Shown: positions 46,600 through 56,773 of the stretch, in pieces
Numbering within the stretch: the stretch's first letter is position 1
How the letters are laid out: each line of letters begins with the position of its first letter
Made by a program: the position numbers and the translations under genes
Source of the DNA: Sequoia sempervirens
Taxonomy: Eukaryota > Streptophyta > Pinopsida > Cupressales > Cupressaceae
Direction of reading: 5' to 3'
Assembly: GCA_007258455.2 (NCBI GenBank)
Contig: VDFB02000001.1
Coordinates: 13,780,225-13,844,224, forward strand
DNA: 64,000 nucleotides
Notes under the pieces: generated by a model
Database searches by the model: none
Told to the model about the DNA's origin: nothing
What the model saw: the letters and a program-made list of their open reading frames with translations, nothing else

Positions 46600-48114
46600 A
46601 TGTGTTATTTTATTGCTGATCTAGGCTTTCCCTCTACACAACCATGCTTTATTACCTACATTTCTTGTCACTACAACTTTCTCCCATTCCTTCTTTCTTC
46701 TAATTGTGATGAAGTTAAATCTCCATCTATGTAGAAATGTGTACCTTTAAGAAACCTTTTGTTCTTTAAAAGTATGTTTTTGTCCCGTGTTTTTCAATGT
46801 TACTCTTACATTCCTATTTCTACCATCTTGCATCATTCTACCAATTCTTCTTGCTTGATAGATATGCCCTATCCACTCCAACTTGTTTGCTAGAAAGTCA
46901 TTTATTAACTTGTTAGTGTGAAGTCTTTTATTAACTTGTTAGTGTGCTTCCCTTACCCATGGTCTTTCAGCCCTTTTATTATTATATTTTCTACTCTATC
47001 ATGTTGATTTCTTTCCTCACACATTTGCAATTTGACTTGCTTATCTATGAGTTCTCTTTGGTTCTCTCTTGGCCCTTTTGCCACTTGTGCCCATGATTTT
47101 GCCTCTTCCAATTGTTCCTTTAGTTTAGCTTATTTGATCTCCATGCTTGCTATTGTTGATTAACTTCTTGTAAATGTGAATTGCCTCTCTCCTCCACTGC
47201 CTTAGGAATATTTCCATTGTTGATCTGCTTGAGTTCCTGCTTTATGGACAACATTTCTTGCTGACCTGTTTTCATAACGGCTTGCAGTTTGGATTTTTCA
47301 TCTTTAAGTAGCTTGTTAATCTGAATAAGTTTTCAATTGGCAACCATGATCTCTTGCCATTTGTTATCCTTCATCCACTCTGATATCTCTAAGCCTTCAA
47401 GTTTTCTCTTTAGACACACTAGCTCATTGGCATACAAATCTGAGGACCAAATTAACAGAGTTGAACTAGGACTATATTTGTCATGTTTGTCTTCATCTTC
47501 AACCTGTACTCTACCTCCACTTCCCACTACTTCACCCCCTCAATACACTTGAAATGGTGATTCCCTAAGCATTCTCTTTCAAACTGATTTTCATGGTTTT
47601 CTTGTCCTTCTATAGGTGTCTATACTTGCCCTTGTGTTGTCTCAAAGCTAGATGCCGCTCAGCTAAAGCTTATTAGCTTTGGTAGGATTGTGACAAATTT
47701 ATTGTTCCCTAGCCATTTTAACTTTCTTGCCATTTTGGTATACCTTTGTTGAAAAATCCTCATGTATTGCTTGGAATTTACAAGCATTGGTATTTCTCTT
47801 GTGCCTGATTCTTTGACTTGGGTGCATCTTTGCTTTTGAGAGTGCAAGAGTGCCTCTACAACCCCTTCTTTATGAATGTGTGAGGATCTTGATTCCTTGC
47901 AGGGTAAGGTGGAACATATGGTACAAACATTACTGTCTGGGGTGCCTTTCCATATTCCTTCATGTTTCCTACTCCTCTTTTGCCTACAAATTCCTCCACC
48001 GAAAAAATGTTTATGCCTTCTTTGTATTTTGAATGGTTTGTTGTTCGACCCACTTCCGTCATGCCCCTGTCCAAGTAGTAAATAAATCAAAGTAATTGAC
48101 CAAGATTGCAGCAC
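46600..48114 (-). pseudogene. LINE ORF1 relic (coiled coil and C-terminal nucleic-acid-binding region)
   Basis: On the minus strand, upstream of ORF2. Open stretches at 47659-48114 and 47333-47527 are followed by a coiled-coil-like run near 47160-47330 (INKLLKDEKSKLQ, EMLSIKQELKQI). A basic C-terminal part lies near 46660-46880 (RMMQDGRNRNVRVTL). This order matches L1-type ORF1 proteins, which coat the element's RNA, but stops and shifts break it throughout. The limits are approximate. Confidence 0.6.
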
Positions 48115-48267
48115 CTAAGGGACAGCGATTTAATAAAGGGAGTGATTCTAACAAGGGCAGCAATCCCTTAGAATTAAAGATATTTAATTAAAATTAAATT
48201 AAAGGTTAGGACCAGCGATTAAGGGAATAGCTGTGACTTTTCCAAAAAGGAAGTAGTAATGAAGAGG

Positions 48268-48676
48268 TGTGACTCCCAATAAATTGAAGATATAAGAGGG
48301 GAAGTTTTTCATTTGAGAAAGACATCCATATTATCATTCAATAATTCAATGGAGAATAGAACCTTATGTGACTTTGCAAGTAAATTAAATTATGTTCTCA
48401 AGAGTAGTGATGATGTGAGAAAGGATGTGACTCCTAATGTGAAAGGTTGTGATTCTTTCAAATATGAAAGGTTGTGACTACCTCAATATTAAGATATAAA
48501 AGGGAGATCATTTCCTTGCGGAGAAATCATCAATTGGGAATGAATCAATCAACAAATTTGGAAATAAAGTATTATTCTCAAAAGGCAGCAATGAAGGGTG
48601 GTGACTCATTTATTATGAAGGGCAGTGACTCATTTATTGTGAAGGGTGGTGACTCCTTCAAGAAATGGATATAAAG
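48268..48676 (+). promoter_or_regulatory. Three TATA-like motifs with repeated TGACTC boxes
   Basis: TATAAGAGGG (48291), TATAAAAGGG (48495) and TATAAAGGG (48670), each preceded by about 20 bp with a GTGACTCC-like word (48268, 48473, 48649). Further TGACTC words lie near 48429, 48602 and 48627; TGACTC is the core of bZIP/GCN4-type sites. The arrangement resembles a duplicated LTR U3 promoter. Activity is inferred only. Confidence 0.4.
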
Positions 48677-48985
48677 GGAAAATCAGTTCATTGACATTCA
48701 ATCAAGCAATCATCACTCATCTATCCATCAAGAAGTCAAGCAGTCATCACTCCTCTACCATCAAGAAATCAAGCAATCATCACTCGTCTATCCATCAAGA
48801 AAGCCATCAATCATCACTCATCTATCCATCAAAAAATCAAAGGATCAATCAATTCATAATTCAATCATCAAGTCATTCTAGCATCAAATCATTCAATCAT
48901 CAAATCGTCCATGTATCAATCATTCAATCATCAATTCATTCAAATATAAAATCATTCAAGCTTCAAACCTTAACTTGTTAATCCA
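48591..48985 (+). repeat. Short tandem repeats (GTGACTCATTTATT and ATCATCA-rich units)
   Basis: First, about three 25-bp units of GAAGGGTGGTGACTC type (48593-48660). Then about four units of roughly 37 bp with ATCATCACTCATCTATCCAT (48708-48840), fading into ATTCAATCATCAA-rich sequence. Confidence 0.65.
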
Positions 48986-49284
48986 TAAATATCAATCAAC
49001 TCCAATGCAACATATCAATCATGCAAGAAATAAGAGAAATAAGAATAAGAAATATAAGACATCTCTTGGGAAAAGAGATTGAGAACAGCCATTGATAATA
49101 TTTTGAAATAAATTGGTGACAGCCAATTAAGACTAAAATTTTCATTCCATCAAGAAGTATTTATTTAGAAATGTGCTAGCAAATTGCTTTAACAATCTAT
49201 TTTGAATTTATAGAAGAGTTTTGCAAATAGTGAGGCCGATCAACCTTCTGAGTCACGAGATGCTGAAGGTCTAGGAATTCTTAA

Positions 49285-49489
49285 TATCAAGCACGCCACC
49301 TTGAGATGGATGAATTGGATGTTTTGTCATACTTGTGGTCCGAGAGGCCTAAATGGTGCTCTTGGGCTTGATTGAAGAGGACAACCTTCATGCATCTTAT
49401 CAAGCACGGCACCCCAAGATAGATGAATTGGAGGTTCTGCCATACTCGTGGGTCAGGAGGCCTAAATGGTGCTCTTGGGCTTGATCAAG
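49285..49489 (+). repeat. Tandem duplication, period 113 bp
   Basis: 49285-49377 and 49398-49489 share TATCAAGCACG, GATGAATTGGA and GGCCTAAATGGTGCTCTTGG with moderate divergence. Confidence 0.75.
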
Positions 49490-49987
49490 GAGGACGGCCA
49501 GCCTCCAAGGCAGAGTGAGGGATGGAACAGCTCTAGAATCATTCCATGCTTTTGCAATACAAGGGCCACCACCCTTGAGATTGAGGTTTGTAAGCATTCC
49601 TAGTGAATTCCTAATATGATTGGCTATAGGAATATGCCTTGGAATAATCATTAATGTTGTTAAGATGTTTTGAATTCAAATATTAATGATGCTATGAACT
49701 ATAGATCTAAATATTATGATGTTTTAGCTATGATGTATTGCTCTCAATATTATAAATTTTATGTATTAATTTGAATCATAGATGCAAGGTTCGTACCCGC
49801 AGGCCCTAAACCCAGTTCGGGTTCGTCAGCGGATACGTGCGAGTACTTGATATGGCTTATTTGAAAAAAATTCAACTATCAATTGGCATTTAATATTTAT
49901 CTTTGGCATTTGGCATTGATCAATGATCAAGTATCATACTATGAAATGATTTAGTTTTACAATTTTGTATATTTCTCTTCTTTTTTT

Positions 49988-50024
<37 letters not shown>

Positions 50025-50584
50025 GATACCCAGGGACGCGTCCCCCCCCCCCAAAATCCCCCGTCCCGGTTTCGGGGACGTCCCAGGTACCAGGGGACGG
50101 CAAGGGGGAACCGTAAACCGGAACGTCCCGGGACGAGGGCGTCGTTTCCCAAAGGAACGGCTGAGCGTCCCTCGACCATCCTGGGACGGCCGTCGCATTT
50201 TGGAGCTCAAGAACTTAAAAAAAAAACATAAAATTTTAAAAAAAGGGCCTTGCCTACGTGGCATGTGTGGGCCCTCATGTTTTTCACTCCTTTATGAAAG
50301 AAAAAGGGCCTCTAAAACTTCATTCTATTCATTTTGTTTGTTTGAGCAGCCAAGGGTTTGAGAGGAAAAAAAGTTGCAGCCATTGAAGGAGAAGGAGCAG
50401 CAGTTTGAAGGAGGAGAGGAGGTTGAAATAGTGTTGTTGGGAGTGCAAATCCATCAAAGAGGTATGCATTTCCTTTCCCTATTTTCATTTTTTCATTTTT
50501 TTGCAAAATATGAAGTATACATAGTCTGATTTTTTTTATTTTTTTGCATTTTCAGTCAAAACTTGCATTCTAAAAACAAAAAAC

Positions 50585-53045
50585 ATGAGCAGCAGTGAGG
50601 GTGGGAGTGATAGTGAAGTTGAAATGCAAGCTAGAAGGGAAACTAGAGAGCAAATAACCCCTACCCAACACCATCCTTCATCAACCAATACCAAAACTAT
50701 GAAGGACTATGCAAAACACCCATTAGACAAAAAAAAACCATTCCTTCAATTTGTGACAGCCAGGGTGAAAGACAAAAAAATTCAGGGGGGAGTAGGGTTT
50801 GGTTTTGCCATGTTTGTGAAAAGGAGTTTAGGGGCAGCTACACTAGAGTTAGGTCTCATTTTTTGGGTGAGGTGGGCCATGGAGTTAGAGTGTGTCCTGC
50901 ATTGACAGATGCACTATTTATAGAGTGCCAAAAAATTCAAATGGAGTGTGATGGTGGGGTTCAAGGTGGGTCTCCTTCTTTCCCAAGTTCACAATCATCT
51001 ATGCCCACTCCTACTCCTAGTCCTTCCACAGTTGGTAGTAGTGTTATCTTAAGAGGAAAGAGGAAGGTGATTGGTAGTGATAAGGCAGCCTCAATTGAGT
51101 CCATGTTTCAAAACCAAGCACGAGAAACCACTGAATCCTCCATTGCCAAATTCTTTTTTGCCCATGCCATTCCATTTCATGTGGCCCGTTCCTCTTATTT
51201 CAAACAAATGGTGAAAGACATAGCCACTGTTGGTCCTTCATTCGTACCCCCTGGAGATCATAAGCTATGCACCACCCTCCTAGACAAAGAGTACTCCAAA
51301 GTTAATGTGTTAATGGAGGAGATGAGGCAAACATGGATGAGGACGGGGTGCTCTATAGTGATGGATGGGTGGACTGATTGTAGATATCGGCCACTCATCA
51401 ATGTCATAGTCACATGCCCTGCTGGTTATATTTTCTTAGAGCCATAGATTGTTCAAGGAGACGTAAGGATGCTAACTTCCAATTTTCCATTTTGAGAGAT
51501 GCCATAGAGGAGGTTGGGGCTGCAAATGTGGTGCAGGTGATCACCAATTCAGCACGTGTGTGCAAATCGGCTGGGTTGATGGTGGAGGGTACTTACAGGC
51601 ACATATTTTGGACCCCATGTTGTGTTCATGCATTGAACAATGCATTGAAAGACATAGGGAAGATGGATTGGGTGAAGAAAACGGTGGCAGAAGGTAGAGA
51701 AATTCAGATGTTCATTTGCAACCACCACACCTCACTTGCTCTTTCAGGACATTTTCAAAGGAGGAGTTTCTCAAACCTATTGATACAAGGTATGCCATTT
51801 ACTTCATTTTATTTCACTTTCAATTTGTATTCATAATCTGATTTTGTTTTAAATTTTTATTTTTTAATGAATCATTGAATTAATGAAGTAGATATGCCAC
51901 ATACTTCATCCTATTGGAGAGGATGCTTGAGGTGCATGAGCCTCTACAACTGATGATGGTCAATGCTGAGTGGACTAGATAGCCTAATGCAAGTTCTACT
52001 CAAGGAAAGAGCATCAAACAAAAGATCCTCGATGATGATTGGTGGGCCAATGTGAGGTAAGACATATTAGATGGTTGATTTTCATATTAAATTTCTGATT
52101 TTAATATTTTAATTTTATTGTCCAATGTTCCAACTTTTGAAGTTTCTAACATGTCAATTAACTTGTCAACTAATTATTTTTAACTTTTTGTTTGCATTTT
52201 GCAATTATATTTGCTCCTTCATCTCGCCCATTGTAGATGTCATTAGATATGTTGATACAGACTCTCCTAGTCTTGGAAAGATATATAAGACATTTGACAC
52301 TATGCTTGGGAAGATCAGGCAAGTTATTTTGGCAAAGGACCTCACTTTGGATTTATATGAGCAACACATTAGGCCCATTGTGACGCGGAGGTGGAATACA
52401 ATGAACATCCCGCTTCATATGGTTGCCTTTGCTCTAAATCCAAAATGGTATGCACCAAGGGATGGTAGGGTCCCTCCATGTGATGATGTTGAGATTTTAG
52501 ATGGCTTCACACGTTCCATTGAAAAGATTTATCCACCCGAGCAAGCTTCACTACTTCGGTCATAATTTCTAGACTTTGGTAATCTTAATAACCCAAACTT
52601 GAGTAAACCACAGGCAAGGTTGGATAGAGCTATATTAGCTCAATCGAACCCTATTGGATGGTGGACCTATCATGGGAGAGATACACCGCAATCGAAAATA
52701 CTTGCCACTTGCCTTCTTGCACAAGTTGCTAGTTCCTCTGTTGCAGAGAGGAATTGGTCCACCTATAGCTTTATCCACTCCCTCAAGAGGAATAGACTTA
52801 CCTCTGGACGAGCGAAGAAGCTAGTGGCCGTTCATAGTGCTCTTCGGCTTCAAGATCGGCATACTCTAGAGTATCGACAGACTCCAGCTCTACGGTGGGA
52901 TATTGATCCCGAGGATGCGGCTTAGGTAGATGAGGAGGAGACAGCTGGGGGCTTGGTTGGGGTCCCATTGGCTGAGGAGGAGCATTACAGTGGAAGTGAC
53001 TCAGAGGATGACTCTGATTTTGATGCGGTTATGAGAGATGATTAG
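50585..53045 (+). pseudogene. hAT3 transposase, multiply broken
   Basis: Starts MSSSEGGSDSE after a leader-intron acceptor (TTTTCAG). Frame breaks lie in the BED finger (about 50790), in DUF659 (about 51425, after TCPAG) and near 51745. The second DUF659 Asp is Asn here (VITNSA, codon AAT at 51546-51548), which by family knowledge would abolish catalysis. An intron-like segment at about 51790-51890 and the shared intron after NVR (acceptor degraded, TTGCAATTAT) interrupt the coding sequence. The dimerisation domain is recognisable (VAERNWSTYSFIHS). Stops occur at 52563 and 52923, and the acidic tail ends at 53045. Confidence 0.85.
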
Positions 53046-53394
53046 GGGCAGCAGTGCTCTTTGTTTATTTTGTATTCATTATTGACATACGATATTGTAT
53101 TTTGATTTTTATAGCAAACTAAAACTTCAAAACTATATGGCAGCAATGTAGCCTTTGGGCATTTTGATATAAGTTTATAAATTATAACTTGGAGGTTGTT
53201 TCATGATTCGTGTAACTGTATGTTAATTTTGAATGCATATTGAGTATTGGCATAATGTTGAACACAAATGTTATATGTTAATGTTCTATAATGTGTATTA
53301 TGCATGCCTTATTCATGTTATCTATTGAATATTTAAAATTTCCCTATATTTTTATATAGCCGTCCCCTGTCGTCCCTAACTTTGGCCTCAAAAA
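53046..53394 (+). other. hAT3 3' untranslated/subterminal region
   Basis: AT-rich sequence matching the 3' side of hAT2, ending in CCGTCCCCTGTCGTCCC. No further gene. Confidence 0.6.
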
Positions 53395-54839
53395 TCGGGG
53401 AGAGGTCTTGGCGAGTGCATCGGGTCTCGCCGATGAAACGAAGTTATATCAAAGGTTATCGGTGTAAGCTCTCAGTGAATGGCTCCGGTCTTGCCGACAG
53501 TGCGAAGGGATTCTATCAATGGTTTTCGGTGTGAGGTTATATAGTCTTGCCGACCCATTTTGTCACGCCGAATTGTTTCTTCGGTGAGAAAATGAGCATG
53601 TCTCAGCGACTTGATTGTGTCATAAGGTATTTCGGCAAGACACGAGTGTTCTATGAAACCTCTTCCCGACCCAGAATTGTCTCAGTGACTAGAATATACA
53701 CTAAAGAACACATCTTGGTAGGACATAATATTGTCTGTGGGATGTCTCCTCGACATCGGAAGATCACAGCAAAACACGTTGGATGAAGGACATTCGTCGG
53801 TGAGACTCAAAGCTTCGATAAGACAACATGACATCATAGCGATGAACAGATGAATGGCTATCGGCGAGACATTAGCCTTCGGTATGACTATGGGATGTCT
53901 CAGCGAGTGTTTGGCGCGTGTTAAATGAAACCCGAATACTGTTGCTCACCGACATGGGATCACGAAGCGTTGTCTTTTCAGATGCAGATGTATAAATATT
54001 CATTCTCAATTGTAAATGGAGACATTAGGAGATTAGATTAGATATTCGATATACAGTAGACAGGGTAGATAATATACAGTTGGATAAAATTCCCACAGAA
54101 CAGAGACTACGGTTGCATGATTTCAAAATGGAGATATTTATGAAAATTAGTTGATGTGGCTGCATATTTCTGGTTTCAATTGTTTGTTGAATTTATTGAA
54201 AGTATTACTAAAGTTGTCTCCACGATTGATGCTTTCTGGTTATTTAAATTGATGTAACAAGTTTATATTCAGTTTATCAGTGCACATTTGTTGTATCTGT
54301 GTGGTTAATTGATTGGTTCTTTCAAAAAAAGATTAAATCCTTTTGGTTGATCACAGTAATCAGGGAAATTCATCTGGATCATTAAGAAGAGCTTAGTAAT
54401 CATAGTCTTGCATGTTTATACAAGTTATAAACAAAACATATGCCAAACAATTTGAGTATTTACTAGAAATAAGTTGCCCATTTCTATTTCATTTGACTCT
54501 GCATACCCAATAAGGCACTAGTCTCTGCATTTCACCATTTAGATTCATTCATTTTCTTTACATCTGTTAACTGAGCATATTAGGATTTAGTTTTGAATAT
54601 TGCTATACAATTTATACCAAATTTAGTTCTATTTGTCCACTTCCATCTGCCATTGTGGGCAAAACATTTCAAGAAAGATAAGCACATTAAGTCTGCTTCA
54701 TTCGTATAGGTACACCCGCCTAGGTCTAGCAGCACCTGAAGAGTAGGTCTAAAACATTTGACCTTGTCTATTACCCTAAAACGTACCAAGAGATTGGCAG
54801 CCTCTTGAGGTTTTCCGCCTACGTTTTTGAGAGCTAACA
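53395..54839 (+). repeat. 5' LTR of Tat element, lacking its first ~550 bp
   Basis: Begins abruptly at TCGGGGAGAGGTCTTGG, equivalent to 62192 in the 3' LTR, and ends GAGCTAACA before the primer site. The canonical start TGTTAG is seen only in the 3' LTR. Confidence 0.82.
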
Positions 54840-54842
54840 AAT

Positions 54843-54860
54843 TGGTGACTCTGCTGGGGA
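54843..54860 (+). promoter_or_regulatory. Primer-binding site of Tat element (tRNA-Arg-like)
   Basis: TGGTGACTCTGCTGGGGA, three bases after the LTR end CTAACA. I recall this type as the tRNA-Arg-complementary site of Ogre/Tat elements; the tRNA identity should be checked. Confidence 0.7.
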
Positions 54861-55001
54861 CAAATCAATTCAGAATCAAGGCCTTAATCATAGAGTCAGG
54901 AACTTTGTACAGACTCCACTGGAAATAAAAAATATCAAATACTTTCTCAGTTTTAAAAAAGTGAGTGGCGACTCTGACAAAAACATTGCATCTGTTCAAA
55001 C

Positions 55002-56773
55002 ATGAATGGAAGAAGATCTCAATATAGGAGAGGTCATACTGGAGCCCCTGCTGGCAGCAGTAAGTGGACACACAAGGATGATAGGGTTGATAAGGGTAAA
55101 AGGATAAATGAGGACATGTGCATGACGAAAAAAGACAAAGCATTAATGCCACATTGTGAAACATATGACCGTTATGACACATGGAGAGATAACTCAAGTG
55201 CAGAGCCTTGTACCCCAAAAGATCAAAGAAATCCTTTTCCTTTTCACGATCCTCAGAAACAGGCCGAGTTTGAAGCTAGGCTCGAACCTGAACAAATCAG
55301 AAATCAGCAAGAGTATGATCTAAGAATGGAAGGTAACCAGAATGGACCTATTGGTCAAGAAAATTCTCAAGATAATTATGAATCTTTAACTTATGAAGAA
55401 ATAAAAGCATGGTTTGAATCTCAGAGAAAAGAGAGAGAAGAACAAGAGAAAGCCCAGATGATACAAGCAATGAGGGAGTTCAAATTGCAGAAAGATCAGA
55501 ACATTACTCAAACAGCTGGTTGCCCCCCAAAATATGTACCACCTCATAAGCAGGGTAATCATGGTGTAGGGCCTTCTGATCCACCAAGGGTTCCTCACCA
55601 TCAAGTAGGAAATCAATACAAACAGCCAAATCATCCACCTCATATTCCCACACAATATACAAATACACAACCACCTCATGGTCAGCATTATGTGCCACAT
55701 CATAATACGCAATACAATAATCCAATGTATCAGTACCAATACCCACCTAACCCTCCCCCTCACCAATATACAACAATGATCAGACAGTTTGATTTAGCAG
55801 GGTTTCATTTATACCCTTACCCTATGGATGGCAGTTGGAGAGGTCCGGTGCCTAAGTTTACAAGGAGTAATGCAATCTCTGTTGAAGATCATTTAAGGAG
55901 TTTCAATGCTTTCATCCAAGATTGGATGTACCATATGAGGATTTACACATGAGGTTATTCGTGATGTCACTTATTGAAGAAGCCAGGGATTGGTTCAACA
56001 GCTTAACAACAGCATCTATTGATTCTCTCCAAATATTTCAGGACCGATTCCTCGAGCAATATGGGAATCAAAGTGCACCTGATGCTGCTCTTCATGAATT
56101 GATGCGAATTCAGAAAAATCAGAATGACTCAATTCATGATTTCAACCGAAGATTCAATAAACTGCAGAACAAGATTCCTCCTGGATCAAAATTGCCAGAC
56201 TCTGTGGCTTTGAGTGTTTATTTGAATGCGTTCGATCCTAAAACAGGGTATGAACTGAGAAATAGGTTCCCAGGAGATTTGGCTGAAGCCCAAAAAACAA
56301 CATTAACAATTGAAAACAATAGGAGGGCTGCTGGGATAATTGATAAAAGAGACAATCCTAGGGCTCCTCAGCAAAACAATAATTATCAATATAAACAGGA
56401 GAACACATACAGGAATGAAAGGCCTAGGTTGCATGACATGCCTTATAATACAAATTGGAAGGATGGAAAACCTATAACAGATAGGCCTAGAAGCAAAGAA
56501 ACTCCTGATCCATTAAGGAAGAAGGGAACCTATATGGTGAATAACAATTATTTCTGTGAAGTTTGTGATAAGCCACATTCCCCAGATTATTGTGTTGTAG
56601 CCCAAAGAATGCAAGAAGAAGGAATGTTGATGGGAAATAGTGGAGAAGATCACATAGTGTATTTGACTTCAAATACTTTTCACCATGTTGAGGAGAGATA
56701 CTCATCTTCAGAGGATGAAGGTTATGAGTATGATGTTTCAAATCAAAAGTACAATGTCCACATGGCTGAATAG
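55002..56773 (+). pseudogene. Tat gag, one frameshift
   Basis: Starts MNGRRSQYRRG at a true ATG. The N-terminal half is Gln/Pro/His/Tyr-rich with charged runs. The Retrotrans_gag-like core (VEDHLRSFNAFIQD, then after a shift near 55921 LHMRLFVMSLIEEARDWF, DRFLEQYG, FNRRFNKLQNKIP) lies near 55880-56240. A zinc-knuckle-like CEVCDKPHSPDYC (C-x2-C-x3-H-x4-C, one residue shorter than the classical spacing) is near 56555-56593. TAG stop at 56771-56773. Confidence 0.8.

Larger units (their letters stand above)
48115..50020. other. Unclassified repeat-rich region, possible LTR remnant
   Basis: No ORF with recognisable content. It contains three TATA-like units, a (ATCA)-rich tandem tract, a 113-bp tandem duplication, and at 49785-49850 a CpG-rich stretch (GGTTCGTACCCGC, CAGTTCGGGTTCG) that may be another transposon end. 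It abuts hAT3 through an (AT)n run (49990-50022). Confidence 0.45.
50021..53394 (+). mobile_element. hAT transposon (hAT3), decayed, 3' end missing
   Basis: The left end reads GGGATACCCAGGGACGCGTCC and continues into the family's GC-rich subterminal block (50030-50190), directly after an (AT)n run that obscures the terminal bases. The right side reaches the CCTATATTTTTATATAGCC and CTCAAAAATC segment equivalent to about 60 bp inside hAT2's end, then stops at 53394, where LTR sequence begins. The outer 3' terminus and the target duplication are therefore absent. Confidence 0.8.

Noticed and set aside
49785..49850. GGTTCG-containing stretch resembling a tRNA T-arm
   Set aside because: No acceptor stem or anticodon arm can be folded around it; more likely a CpG-rich transposon end.
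55386..55766. Minus-strand open frame rich in Trp, Ile and Met
   Set aside because: Antisense of the His/Gln/Pro-rich gag N-terminus; composition artefact.
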